Source: Sinomicrobium pectinilyticum (GTDB taxonomy: Bacteria > Bacteroidota > Bacteroidia > Flavobacteriales > Flavobacteriaceae). Taken from it: a stretch of 64,000 bases of DNA. The notes beneath the pieces are model-generated. The model did not search any database. It saw only the letters and a program-made list of their open reading frames with translations, and was not told the origin of the DNA. The stretch spans positions 1-64,000 of the forward strand of contig NZ_RJTM01000093.1 of NCBI RefSeq assembly GCF_003725735.1. Direction: 5' to 3'. Positions 17,791-26,525 of this stretch are shown here, piece by piece. A program made the translations under genes and the position numbers. Numbering within the stretch: position 1 is the stretch's first letter; every line of letters begins with the position of its first letter.

Positions 17791-18309
17791 TTGAATAAAA
17801 AACCCACATTCAGTTTAGATCAAGAGGCGCAGTTCTCCATTCTGTTTGATAAGCACTATCAAAGGTTATACAACTATGCGTATAAACTATTAAATGACAT
17901 CTTTACTTCTGAGGAACTTGTTCAAGAAACATTTATAAAGCTTTGGGAACATTACCATAAAATAGATAAATCACATCGTGCTATCGAATCGTTTTTAATT
18001 GTAACACTCAAAAATAAGATAATTGACCATTTTCGAAAAGATCAAACTAGAGAAAAGCATAATAATTTATATAGTTTATATTCAGATATGCTCTCAGAAA
18101 TTAATACACAATGGGATTTGTTACAACAAATTGATATTATCTATGAGAATCTTGAACAAAAAACAAGAGATATTTTTCAACTATCCAGAAATGAAGGATT
18201 GACTTATAAAGAGATTTCCATAAAAAAAAATATTTCCATAAAGACCGTAGAGCTTCATATTTCGACGGCCCTAATAGCTTTCCGAAAAGGTTTAAAGAAT
18301 TATTTATAA
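17791..18309 (+). CDS. ECF RNA polymerase sigma factor
   Basis: An extracytoplasmic-function sigma factor of 172 residues. Region 2 includes LYNYAYKLLND and EELVQETFIKLWE. Region 4 includes GLTYKEISIKKNISIKTVE. It belongs with the FecR anti-sigma and TonB transducer that follow. The frame has no usable ATG and is closed by a stop at 17770, so TTG at 17791 is the likely start. That start directly follows a 13-base sequence also present at 17401, so the 5' end may have been rearranged. Confidence 0.88.
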   Translation: MNKKPTFSLDQEAQFSILFDKHYQRLYNYAYKLLNDIFTSEELVQETFIKLWEHYHKIDKSHRAIESFLIVTLKNKIIDHFRKDQTREKHNNLYSLYSDMLSEINTQWDLLQQIDIIYENLEQKTRDIFQLSRNEGLTYKEISIKKNISIKTVELHISTALIAFRKGLKNYL

Positions 18310-18383
18310 AGAAAATCCAATTTAAAATAGGGTGTCGCTACTTGGTATACGTCATATAAGTAGTAAAAGCAGTAAACCCCTTA

Positions 18384-19358
18384 ATGATGGATAAATCTCA
18401 TATTTCAAAAGCAGAGCTTTGGGCATACATTTCCAAAACTGCTGATCCAGACACTATTCGGAAAGTAGAATTATGGAAGGACTCTTCAGAATACGACAAA
18501 GAGTTGTTTTCCCAAATCACCGCAATCTATCTAAATACCAAGGAATATCCTGTATCTGTTGAAGATGCGAAAAATCGCTTTCTACGTTACCCAAGAAATA
18601 CTAAACAAAAAACAGTATCCAAAGTTTATAAGCTATTAAAATATGCTGCAATGATCGCTATAATTGTTACAGCCGCATATACCTACCAACAGTTTTCAGA
18701 GAGCACTAGTCAATTAATTTCAGAGGAAACTTCTTTTGGAGAAAACAAACAGCTTAAACTCCCCGATGGCTCAGTAGTCTGGTTAAACGCTTCCACTCTG
18801 CTCACCTACAAGGGCAACACACCTCGCACCATAAGTTTGGAAGGAGAAGCATTTTTTGAAGTGGCCAAAGATACAGCACATCCATTCACTGTAACCACTT
18901 CCGATGGCTTGAAAATAGAAGCCCTGGGAACAAGCTTCAATGTCAAATCATATTCAAATACCTCCATTGTAGAAACAAAATTACTTACAGGCAAAGTTGC
19001 AATTACTTCTGATAAATATTTGAAAGAAAGGGTTTTACTGGCACCTGATGAAAAGGTGATTTTTGATAGAAATAGTAAACAGTTTTTTAAGCAGGATATG
19101 GTTAAAAGAGAAGGGAGAATCGCCTGGAGAGAAGGAAAAATTGAATTTGAAAATCAGTCATTTAGGGAAATTGCCAATGACCTATATGTACAATATCAAG
19201 TAAAGCTGGTATTTAAAAATGATGAAGTAGCAAATTCAAAATTCACTGGTGTATTTGATAAAAATACACCAATAAGGGAAATTTTAGAAATCCTTAAAAC
19301 CTCCAAAGAGTTCGATTATCATCTAATTACAGCGACTGATGAGTGGGTGATAAAATAA
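18384..19358 (+). CDS. FecR family anti-sigma factor
   Basis: A 324-residue transmembrane regulator. The cytoplasmic N-terminus (about 1-85) should bind the sigma factor. One membrane span lies at about 88-105. The periplasmic FecR domain shows LPDGSVVWLNASTLLTY, LEGEAFFEVA and ALGTSFNV, followed by a C-terminal DUF4974-like segment. It relays the occupancy of the TonB receptor downstream. Two adjacent ATG codons (18384, 18387) are equally good starts. Confidence 0.92.
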   Translation: MMDKSHISKAELWAYISKTADPDTIRKVELWKDSSEYDKELFSQITAIYLNTKEYPVSVEDAKNRFLRYPRNTKQKTVSKVYKLLKYAAMIAIIVTAAYTYQQFSESTSQLISEETSFGENKQLKLPDGSVVWLNASTLLTYKGNTPRTISLEGEAFFEVAKDTAHPFTVTTSDGLKIEALGTSFNVKSYSNTSIVETKLLTGKVAITSDKYLKERVLLAPDEKVIFDRNSKQFFKQDMVKREGRIAWREGKIEFENQSFREIANDLYVQYQVKLVFKNDEVANSKFTGVFDKNTPIREILEILKTSKEFDYHLITATDEWVIK

Positions 19359-19362
19359 AAAA

Positions 19363-19388
19363 AGTGGGAAAATTCCAGTTTTCCCACT
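19363..19388 (+). promoter_or_regulatory. Intercistronic hairpin between fecR and the TonB gene
   Basis: AGTGGGAAAA at 19363-19372 pairs with TTTTCCCACT at 19379-19388 around a six-base loop. No T-run follows, so it is more likely a leaky terminator or an mRNA-stability hairpin than a full stop. Confidence 0.55.
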
Positions 19389-19445
19389 ATAAAATGTTAA
19401 AGAATTCTAATCGCAAAAATCAGTATTAATTAACACATCAAATTT

Positions 19446-22130
19446 ATGAAATCAAAACATTTCACAGGCATATTATGGCCAAAAAGTTTATCCAAACCAT
19501 CTTTTTTAATGAAACTATCTTTCTTTTTTTTTGTTTTCAGTAGCTTTCATCTCTTTGCTATCAATAGTTTTTCCCAAAATAAAGTAACCTTAAATATCCA
19601 GAAGGGTTCACTGGAGTCCATCATGTCAAATATTGAAGGACAGACACCATACAACTTTGTATTCAATAATGATGAGTTAAACATTAAAGATAAGTTTGAT
19701 ATCAACGTAATAGACGAAAACATTGATAGAACATTGAAATTACTTTTTCACTCTACTCATATTACATATACCATTAAGAATAAATATATAGTTCTTTCCA
19801 AGGCTAAAAATCAGAATGCAAAATATACAATTAGTGGTGTAGTCAAGGATGTTGCCAATGGTGAAACACTCTTGGGGGCAACTGTCCTTTTAAAAGGCAC
19901 TTCCATTGGAAGCACGACCAACGAATATGGTTTTTATTCTATCACAGCACCTGAAGGTAATTATACCTTAATCATTTCCTATTTAGGATTTACAACTTTT
20001 GAAAGGGCTATAAACCTTAGCTCTGATCAAAGGTTAGACATTGAGCTCAAAGAGGATGCCGCTCAATTAGATGAAGTAGTCATCACAGCTGAAGAATCAA
20101 AGAAAGTTGACCTTAGCACACCACAAATGAGTGTGGCAAAACTTTCAACTAAGGATATCAAACAGATACCTGTTGTTTTGGGTGAGGTAGATTTGATCAA
20201 GTCCATTCAATTACTGCCAGGTGTTACCAACGCCGGCGAAGGTGCATCGGGCTTCAATGTACGCGGTGGTGCAGAAGACCAAAACCTAATTCTTTTGGAT
20301 GAAGCAATTATTTACAACGCTTCCCATTTGTTTGGTTTCTTCTCAATATTCAATGCCGATGCCATTAAGGATGTTAAACTTTACAAAGGAGGCATTCCTG
20401 CACGTTTTGGAGGGCGAGCTTCTTCGGTACTGGATATACGTCAAAAAGACGGAAATAGTAAAGAATTTGGACTCACTGGCGGTATTGGTGCCATTTCCAG
20501 TCGTTTGGCGGCAGAAGGGCCAATGTTTAAAGACAAAGGTTCGTTTCTGATTGCTGGCAGGGCTTCTTATGTAGATATATTTTTAGCCTTAGCTGACGAA
20601 AGCAGTAGAGCCGGATTTTACGATTTGAATCTGAAAACAAATTATGAAATTGATGGAAAGAACAAACTATATCTATCTGGTTATTTAGGCAATGATAACT
20701 TTAACCTGGGAGGACTTTTCACCAATTCATACGGAAACCTCTCAGGAAACTTACGATGGAATCATATTTTTAATAACAAGTTATTCTCCAATGTATCCTT
20801 AATATACAGTCGATATAATTACAACCTGGAAATTCCTACTGAAGGAATTGATTGGACCTCAGATATCAGCAATTACAATATACGCTATGACGTAGGGTAT
20901 TATGCAAGCGATAAATTAAAATTTGATTTTGGAGTAAATGGTATTTACTACAACTTTAATCCAGGCAAACTCAACCCTTTAGATGCAAATTCGGGCGTTA
21001 ATCCAGAGAAATTAGATGACAAATTTGCTTTAGAAGCTGGAGTATATGCAGGTTTAGAGCATAAAATTTCTGATAAGCTCACCGCTCAATATGGCTTGCG
21101 TTTTAGTTACTTCAATCGACTAGGAGAGCAAACCTTAAACAATTACACCAATAAGTTACCAGTAGTTTACAACGAAGAATTAGGCATTTATGAGCGTGCA
21201 GACCCTATTTCCGATACAAATTACGGTAAGGGAAAAAGCATAGCTACCTTCAATAATTTAGAACCTCGGTTTGCACTTTCATATCAGCTTAACGAGAAGT
21301 CTTCTTTTAAAGCAAGTTATAACCGAATGGCTCAATACCTGCATTTAATTTCCAACACCACATCAGCCACGCCATTAGATGTTTGGGCACCTAGCGGAAA
21401 GTTTATTAAACCACAAATTGCAGACCAATATGCTGTAGGCTACTTCAGAAATTTCAGGGAAAATATGTTTTCTATTGAAACCGAAGCCTATTACAAAACA
21501 ATCGATAATAGGGTAGATTATATCAATGGCGCAGAACTTGTAGCACAAAACACCATTGAAACCGAAATTTTAATTGGTGAGGCCCGTGCATATGGATTAG
21601 AATTTTTACTGCGAAAAAACAAAGGCGATTTTACAGGTTGGGTGTCGTATACATTGTCAAAATCGCAACAGCGCACACCCGGCGGAGCAGCAGGCGGATT
21701 GGGCATTAACAACGGGAAATGGTATAACTCTAACTGGGACAGAACCCACGACTTTTCGTTTACCGGAAGTTACAAACTCAACGAAAAATGGCGATTTGGG
21801 GCTAGTATGGTATTCCAAACAGGACGACCTGTTACCTATCCTAACGGACAGTTTATATACAACGGATTATCCGTAGCGACTTATTCTGAAAGGAATGCAG
21901 ACCGATTGCCGGCCTACCACAGACTAGACCTTTCTGCAACCTTAACACCTCGAAAAAATAAAAATAGAAAATGGCAAGGCGAATGGGTATTTGGCATTTA
22001 CAACGCTTATAGCAGAAGTAATGCAGCCTCTATTTCTTTTGGTCAAAATCAAGAGACAGGCGTAACTGAGGCCACTCGTACTGCTATATTTGGTATTGTT
22101 CCTTCAGTAACCTACAACTTTAAATTTTAG
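19446..22130 (+). CDS. TonB-dependent transducer with STN domain
   Basis: An 894-residue outer-membrane receptor. A signal peptide ends near residue 44 (INSFSQ). An STN (secretin/TonB N-terminal) domain covers about 45-118; this is the signalling domain that contacts FecR. Next come a CarboxypepD_reg-like domain (about 127-205; ISGVVKDVANGETLLGATV), a plug with GFNVRGGAEDQNLILLDE, and a 22-strand barrel. The ligand is unknown. This class more often imports non-carbohydrate ligands than SusC does, and the DUF4249 lipoprotein starts 4 bases later. Confidence 0.92.
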   Translation: MKSKHFTGILWPKSLSKPSFLMKLSFFFFVFSSFHLFAINSFSQNKVTLNIQKGSLESIMSNIEGQTPYNFVFNNDELNIKDKFDINVIDENIDRTLKLLFHSTHITYTIKNKYIVLSKAKNQNAKYTISGVVKDVANGETLLGATVLLKGTSIGSTTNEYGFYSITAPEGNYTLIISYLGFTTFERAINLSSDQRLDIELKEDAAQLDEVVITAEESKKVDLSTPQMSVAKLSTKDIKQIPVVLGEVDLIKSIQLLPGVTNAGEGASGFNVRGGAEDQNLILLDEAIIYNASHLFGFFSIFNADAIKDVKLYKGGIPARFGGRASSVLDIRQKDGNSKEFGLTGGIGAISSRLAAEGPMFKDKGSFLIAGRASYVDIFLALADESSRAGFYDLNLKTNYEIDGKNKLYLSGYLGNDNFNLGGLFTNSYGNLSGNLRWNHIFNNKLFSNVSLIYSRYNYNLEIPTEGIDWTSDISNYNIRYDVGYYASDKLKFDFGVNGIYYNFNPGKLNPLDANSGVNPEKLDDKFALEAGVYAGLEHKISDKLTAQYGLRFSYFNRLGEQTLNNYTNKLPVVYNEELGIYERADPISDTNYGKGKSIATFNNLEPRFALSYQLNEKSSFKASYNRMAQYLHLISNTTSATPLDVWAPSGKFIKPQIADQYAVGYFRNFRENMFSIETEAYYKTIDNRVDYINGAELVAQNTIETEILIGEARAYGLEFLLRKNKGDFTGWVSYTLSKSQQRTPGGAAGGLGINNGKWYNSNWDRTHDFSFTGSYKLNEKWRFGASMVFQTGRPVTYPNGQFIYNGLSVATYSERNADRLPAYHRLDLSATLTPRKNKNRKWQGEWVFGIYNAYSRSNAASISFGQNQETGVTEATRTAIFGIVPSVTYNFKF

Positions 22131-22134
22131 AACA

Positions 22135-22971
22135 ATGAAAAATATAAATATATCTAACAAATTAGGGGTACTCCTCATACTAATAGGATTATTAAACTCG
22201 TGTACAGATGTCATAGATGTTAATGTCCCAAACGGCGGCGAACGATTGGTGGTTGATGCGTCCGTTAAGTGGCAAAAAGGTACTTTGGGAGAAATACAAA
22301 CCATTCATCTAAGAGAATCAACCGGTTTTTTTGATAACAATCCAGATGTCCCTGTTACGGGTGCTTCAGTAACAGTAACCAAAGAAAACGACGGGTCAAT
22401 ATTTGTGTTTGCCGACCAGAATGATGGCAGTTACACGGCAACCGATTTTGTTCCGGAATTAAACGCATCGTACACTTTGGAAATCTTTTACAACGGCAAC
22501 TCCTACACAGCAACAGAAACCTTAATTGCAGCACCTGTTATTAATCGAATTGAGCAAACCATTGAAGAAGATTTTGATGATGACGAAATTCAGCTTCAAG
22601 TATTTTTTGACGACCCCGTAGATGTTAAAAATTATTATTTGGGCGAATTTATTCCGTCCAATTTACCACTGCCGTCCCTTGCAGTTATCAGCGATGAATT
22701 TACAGATGGCAACGAAAATTTTATTGAGAACGATAATGAAAACTATGTTGCAGGAGTAACTGTAGATATTAATGTGTATGGCATTTCACAACGATATTAT
22801 GACTATTTGAACATATTGATCCAACAATCTGGAAGTGATGAAGAAGGGCCTTTTCCAACTACCCCGGTACAGTTAAAAGGAAACGTTACTAATGTCAATG
22901 ATTCCAACGAAGAAGTATTGGGATATTTTAGGCTAGGCGAATTTGACACTACACCATATACGATTGAATAG
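22135..22971 (+). CDS. DUF4249 family lipoprotein
   Basis: A 278-residue protein with a lipoprotein signal (C23 in LIGLLNSCTD) and a beta-rich body typical of DUF4249, which regularly accompanies TonB receptors in Bacteroidetes. Only 4 bases separate it from the receptor gene, so the two are cotranscribed. A surface lipoprotein acting as a SusD-like partner is a reasonable inference. It is rich in D and E near residues 140-150 and 200-215. Confidence 0.85.
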   Translation: MKNINISNKLGVLLILIGLLNSCTDVIDVNVPNGGERLVVDASVKWQKGTLGEIQTIHLRESTGFFDNNPDVPVTGASVTVTKENDGSIFVFADQNDGSYTATDFVPELNASYTLEIFYNGNSYTATETLIAAPVINRIEQTIEEDFDDDEIQLQVFFDDPVDVKNYYLGEFIPSNLPLPSLAVISDEFTDGNENFIENDNENYVAGVTVDINVYGISQRYYDYLNILIQQSGSDEEGPFPTTPVQLKGNVTNVNDSNEEVLGYFRLGEFDTTPYTIE

Positions 22972-23086
22972 CAACAGGATACGAGGGTAGAGTTGCCATA
23001 AAAACCAATGAGGTGGAAATCGATGAGTTGATAGTACTTGTTGAAAATGCTCTCTACCCAGATCTAAATACTTCAGCTTGAAACTT

Positions 23087-23680
23087 ATGAGTAACATCAC
23101 AATTGTACAAAGAAGTATGTACGGTTTTAAAGCTCTAGTTGCGCTTTTATTTTTGAGTTCGTCACTAACGTATGGGCAGGTGGAGCCTCTGACCTCATCC
23201 CAAAAGACCCATAAGATTGCAGGAGATGTTTTGCTTGGTGCAATGCCAGCTTTGGCTTTGAGTTCTACATTCATTTGGAAAGATGGTCAAAAAGGAACCT
23301 ATCAATTTTCCAAAGCCTTAACTGGCACTATTGCATTAACGTATGGTTTAAAACTAGCTATAAATAAAGAGCGGCCGAATAGAGAAAACAACAATAGTTT
23401 TCCATCTGGCCATACTTCTGTTGCATTTGCCAGTGCTGCATTTGTGCAAAAGAGATACGGTTGGGAATATGGTATTCCTGCCTACCTCTTGGCAGGATAT
23501 GTTGGGTATACAAGAATCGAAGCAAACAAGCACGATGGTGTGGATGTGCTAGCAGGTGCTGCGATAGGTATTGGAATGAGTTATTTGTTCACCAAACGGT
23601 ATGATGATAAAAAGAAGTTGGGAATTTCTTCAGGCTTTATTGAAAACACCCCTACAATAGGTTTAACCTACAAATTTTAA
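23087..23680 (+). CDS. PAP2 superfamily phosphatase
   Basis: A 197-residue membrane-associated acid phosphatase. All three motifs are present: KLAINKERP, FPSGHTS and YTRIEANKHDGVD. A signal sequence (about residues 5-25, ending SLTYGQ) leads in, and three hydrophobic segments follow. The substrate is probably a lipid phosphate or pyrophosphate. ATG at 23087 is preferred to the TTG at 23078. A broken relative lies 1 kb downstream. Confidence 0.87.
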   Translation: MSNITIVQRSMYGFKALVALLFLSSSLTYGQVEPLTSSQKTHKIAGDVLLGAMPALALSSTFIWKDGQKGTYQFSKALTGTIALTYGLKLAINKERPNRENNNSFPSGHTSVAFASAAFVQKRYGWEYGIPAYLLAGYVGYTRIEANKHDGVDVLAGAAIGIGMSYLFTKRYDDKKKLGISSGFIENTPTIGLTYKF

Positions 23681-23707
23681 TGTCCATTGAGAAAAATTAC
23701 TTAAAAA

Positions 23708-24619
23708 ATGAATAAACAAATGACAAAAAAAGATAAAATAATAGTGACGGGAGCTACTGGTCATTATGGGTATTCAGTTATTGAATCATTGATCGAAAAT
23801 GGGGTGAATGAAAGGTTGATTTATGCCATGGTAAGGGATTATACAAAAGTAGAGAAATTAAAGTCTTTGAATGTAAATATTGTATTCGGCGATTATAATA
23901 ATTACGATTCAATGTTGAAGGCATTTTCTGGTATTGACAAACTTCTTTTTGTTTCAAGTAATGAACTGGAAAACCGTAGTGAGCAGCATATTCAAGTAGT
24001 GAATGCGGCTGTAAAATCTGGGGTTAAGTATATTCTTTACACGAGCCAAGAGCATAAAGAAGTTAATTTTTCCCTTATCGAGTTTATATTAAGTTCACAT
24101 CTAGCAACAGAAAATGCCATTAAAGGAAGTGGGATGAATTATACCATATTGCGAAATGGGCTATATATGGACATATTGCCTTCATTTTTGGGTGAGAACA
24201 TTTTTAAATATGGTATTTACCTGCCAGCCGGTAATGGGAAAATAGGATTTGCATTACGAAGTGAAATGGCGGAAACGGCGGCCAAGGTTTTAATTTCAAC
24301 GGGGCATAAAAATAAGACGTATAGTATATCTGGAGATAGTTATTCATTTTCAGAAATCGCAGAGTATATTTCTCAAATCACAGGTAAAAACATCACTTAT
24401 TTAAGCCCTAGTCTAGATGCTTTTCTCAATACCGTGATTGATCAAGGGATGTCTAAAAGATGTGCCAAAATGATTGGTGGGTTCTCCGCAGCTATAGGAC
24501 AGGGAGAATTGGAAAGTGACAGTTTACAAATGGAAAAACTATTGGGTCGAAAGCCCCTATCTGTGAAACAATATCTGGAGGAAACTTTTATTTGGAATTT
24601 TTTGAGCAGTGTTGGGTAA
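23708..24619 (+). CDS. NAD(P)-binding reductase, QorB/NmrA type
   Basis: An atypical short-chain dehydrogenase of 303 residues. The nucleotide loop is IVTGATGHYGYSVIESL. LLFVSSNELENRSEQH, TILRNGLYMD and the C-terminal LLGRKPLSVKQYL match the NAD(P)H:quinone oxidoreductase QorB group. It probably reduces a quinone or aldehyde, although NmrA relatives are redox sensors. It starts 28 bases after the PAP2 gene, perhaps in one unit. Confidence 0.8.
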   Translation: MNKQMTKKDKIIVTGATGHYGYSVIESLIENGVNERLIYAMVRDYTKVEKLKSLNVNIVFGDYNNYDSMLKAFSGIDKLLFVSSNELENRSEQHIQVVNAAVKSGVKYILYTSQEHKEVNFSLIEFILSSHLATENAIKGSGMNYTILRNGLYMDILPSFLGENIFKYGIYLPAGNGKIGFALRSEMAETAAKVLISTGHKNKTYSISGDSYSFSEIAEYISQITGKNITYLSPSLDAFLNTVIDQGMSKRCAKMIGGFSAAIGQGELESDSLQMEKLLGRKPLSVKQYLEETFIWNFLSSVG

Positions 24620-24721
24620 AGAACTGATTTAGACGAGACCACTTAAAATGTATGTGCAAAATCACTCCCTAGCTTGGTTAATTGCCATCAATCAAGCCAC
24701 TGCCTAGCCTATCCTTTATTG

Positions 24722-25066
24722 GCAGATGGCTCATCCACAAACTCGTTTCCTTCGGGGCATACGGCTACGGCTTTTATGGGTGCCGAATTTTTATATCAAG
24801 AATATAAGGATGTATCAGTTTGGTATGGCATTACCTACCGGTTATGTGGTCGCTGCTGGCACAGGTCTTTTTAGAATATACAACAAAAAGCATTGGCTTA
24901 CCGATGTTGCTATAGGTGCGGGGATCGGAATTTTAAGTACCAAAATTGCTTATTGGATTCATTAATTAAGAAAACATTTTTCAAAGACAAGGAAAAAACA
25001 ACCGGAATTGTTATGCCTCTTTATAATGGAAGATAATACGGATTGGGATTATCATTGAAATTCTGA
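24722..25066 (+). pseudogene. Broken PAP2 phosphatase gene
   Basis: The reading frame starts inside the PAP2 domain at ADGSSTNSFPSGHTATAF. After VSVWYG it must shift frame to continue as GYVVAAGTGLFRIYNKKH and WLTDVAIGAGIG (the third motif with its histidine and aspartate). It then breaks again, passing a stop, before KKTFFKDKEKTTGIV and the barrel-like end YGLGLSLKF. The 5' half is missing and at least two frameshifts and a stop intervene. It resembles the intact PAP2 gene at 23087 but is not a close copy. Confidence 0.8.
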
Positions 25067-25140
25067 TGTATTTATTATCCAATAACTATAAGTGAACAAA
25101 TCCCGTTTAATTGTGCAAATGAAAACAATCCTTTAGTTTT

Positions 25141-25350
25141 CTAAGGCGCCCAATAAATGTTCAATAAGTTATAGATTTTTTTTTCAATCAGACTCCACCC
25201 TTTGATTTTGCGACTATAGACATCTAACACCAAAGTCAGGTAAAAAGGCCGGTTAACATCGCTAACGCGAAGTTCCCCTTGCTCTATCTGCCTTACCAAT
25301 TGCAATTTAAGATCTAAATCAAACTCCCGATGGTTTTGACCTTTGTTCAT
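25141..25350 (-). pseudogene. Internally deleted IS3-type transposase relic
   Basis: From ATG at 25350 the frame encodes an OrfA-like start (MNKGQNHREFDLDLKLQL, then VRQIEQGELRVSDV), and without a stop jumps to PFYLTLVLDVYSRKIKGWSL, the first catalytic-aspartate strand of an rve/DDE integrase core as in IS3-family OrfB. Several hundred codons between the two are missing, and the frame ends 15 residues later. No intact terminal repeats were found. Confidence 0.65.
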
Positions 25351-25509
25351 GACTGATAGCTTTGTAAAAAAAGGCAACCGATGTTAGGCTTAGTCCGTTT
25401 TTTCGGTTTCTGATTACTTCGTTAAGTTTTACATCTCCCTTGCCCCTCAAGGGAAAAGTTATTCATCTTTTATTTAAAAACCGTTACAGCGCCCCTTTTA
25501 AGAGGGGTT

Positions 25510-25518
25510 GGGGGGGGG
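25510..25518. repeat. Nine-base G tract
   Basis: A run of nine G follows AAGAGGGGTT, 48 bases before the xerD start. Such a tract is prone to slippage. It lies in a G-rich intergenic piece at the right edge of the island. Confidence 0.5.
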
Positions 25519-25566
25519 TATAGAAGGTTCGAATTTTAAAGTGCTGCCCCGCATACTTCCTCAACC

Positions 25567-26511
25567 ATGTCCCCATATTCCAAAAACCGCTATATTTACA
25601 AAGTGAACTGGGAACAAGCACTGAAAGATTACGGTCATTACCTGCGCATCGAAAGGGGGCTGTCGGCCAACTCCCTGGAAAACTATTCGCTGGACGTAAA
25701 GAAGCTTATCCTCTTCCTGGACTCCCACGATATAAAACAATCTCCCCTCACCATTACGGCAGAAATCGTTCAGCAATTCGTCTACGAGATAGCCAAAGAT
25801 GTCAATGCACGGTCCCAGGCGAGGATACTTTCGGGACTGCGCGGATTTTTCAATTACCTCATCTTTGAAGATTACCGCAAGGACAACCCGATGGAGCTTA
25901 TAGAATCGCCAAAGATCGGCCGGAAATTACCCGATACTCTTTCACAGGAAGACATAGACCATCTCATCGCTGCCATAGACCTCAGCACTCCGGAAGGGGA
26001 ACGTAACCGGGCCATGGTGGAAACGCTGTACAGCTGTGGTCTCCGGGTATCGGAGCTGACCGCATTAAAAATATCCGACCTGTTCTTTGAGGAAGGTTTT
26101 ATAAAAGTCACCGGTAAAGGGGACAAGCAGCGTTTTGTGCCTATAGCCCCGGTAACACAAAAACTCATCAACATATACAGGAAGGAAATAAGGGTGCATA
26201 TCAAGGCGCAAAAGGGACATGAGGATATCTTATTCCTGAACCGAAGGGGAAAACAACTTACACGTGCCATGATATTTACCATCATCAAGCGCCTGGCGGA
26301 AACAACCGGCCTGAAGAAAAATATCAGTCCCCATACCTTCCGGCATTCCTTTGCTACCCATTTACTGCAAAACGGGGCCGACCTCCGGGCCATTCAGCAG
26401 ATGCTGGGGCATGAAAGCATTACCACTACCGAAGTGTATATGCATGTAGACAGGTCCCAACTGGCAGAAATAGTTCATAAATACCATCCCAGGAATCCGG
26501 AGAAACAGTAA
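25567..26511 (+). CDS. xerD: Tyrosine recombinase XerD
   Basis: A site-specific recombinase that resolves chromosome dimers at dif. Of 314 residues, the N-terminal core-binding domain covers about 10-105 (LRIERGLSANSLENYSLD). The catalytic domain has all active residues: R160, K184, H256, R259, H282 and the nucleophile Y291. Its base composition matches the housekeeping flank, not the island beside it, so I read it as the chromosomal Xer enzyme and not as the island integrase. It converges on ndh. Confidence 0.92.
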   Translation: MSPYSKNRYIYKVNWEQALKDYGHYLRIERGLSANSLENYSLDVKKLILFLDSHDIKQSPLTITAEIVQQFVYEIAKDVNARSQARILSGLRGFFNYLIFEDYRKDNPMELIESPKIGRKLPDTLSQEDIDHLIAAIDLSTPEGERNRAMVETLYSCGLRVSELTALKISDLFFEEGFIKVTGKGDKQRFVPIAPVTQKLINIYRKEIRVHIKAQKGHEDILFLNRRGKQLTRAMIFTIIKRLAETTGLKKNISPHTFRHSFATHLLQNGADLRAIQQMLGHESITTTEVYMHVDRSQLAEIVHKYHPRNPEKQ

Positions 26512-26525
26512 CACGGAAATAACGG

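Larger units (their letters stand above)
15635..25518. other. AT-rich accessory island
   Basis: Between the RNA ligase gene and xerD the sequence becomes visibly richer in A and T, and codon choice shifts (many AAA, ATT, TTA) compared with both flanks. The segment holds a regulator, an ECF sigma/FecR/TonB system, two enzymes and at least three broken genes including a transposase relic at the right end. No intact integrase or clear attachment-site repeats are seen inside. Horizontal acquisition is inferred from composition and debris. Confidence 0.6.

Noticed and set aside
15635-25518. A defence or toxin system hidden in the island
   Set aside because: All intact frames in the island fit regulators, a TonB signalling system, a phosphatase or a reductase. 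No nuclease, toxin-antitoxin, reverse transcriptase or restriction motif was seen.
25567-26511. xerD as the integrase of the neighbouring island
   Set aside because: Its base composition and sequence match the chromosomal XerD rather than the AT-rich island, and no attachment-site repeats were found.
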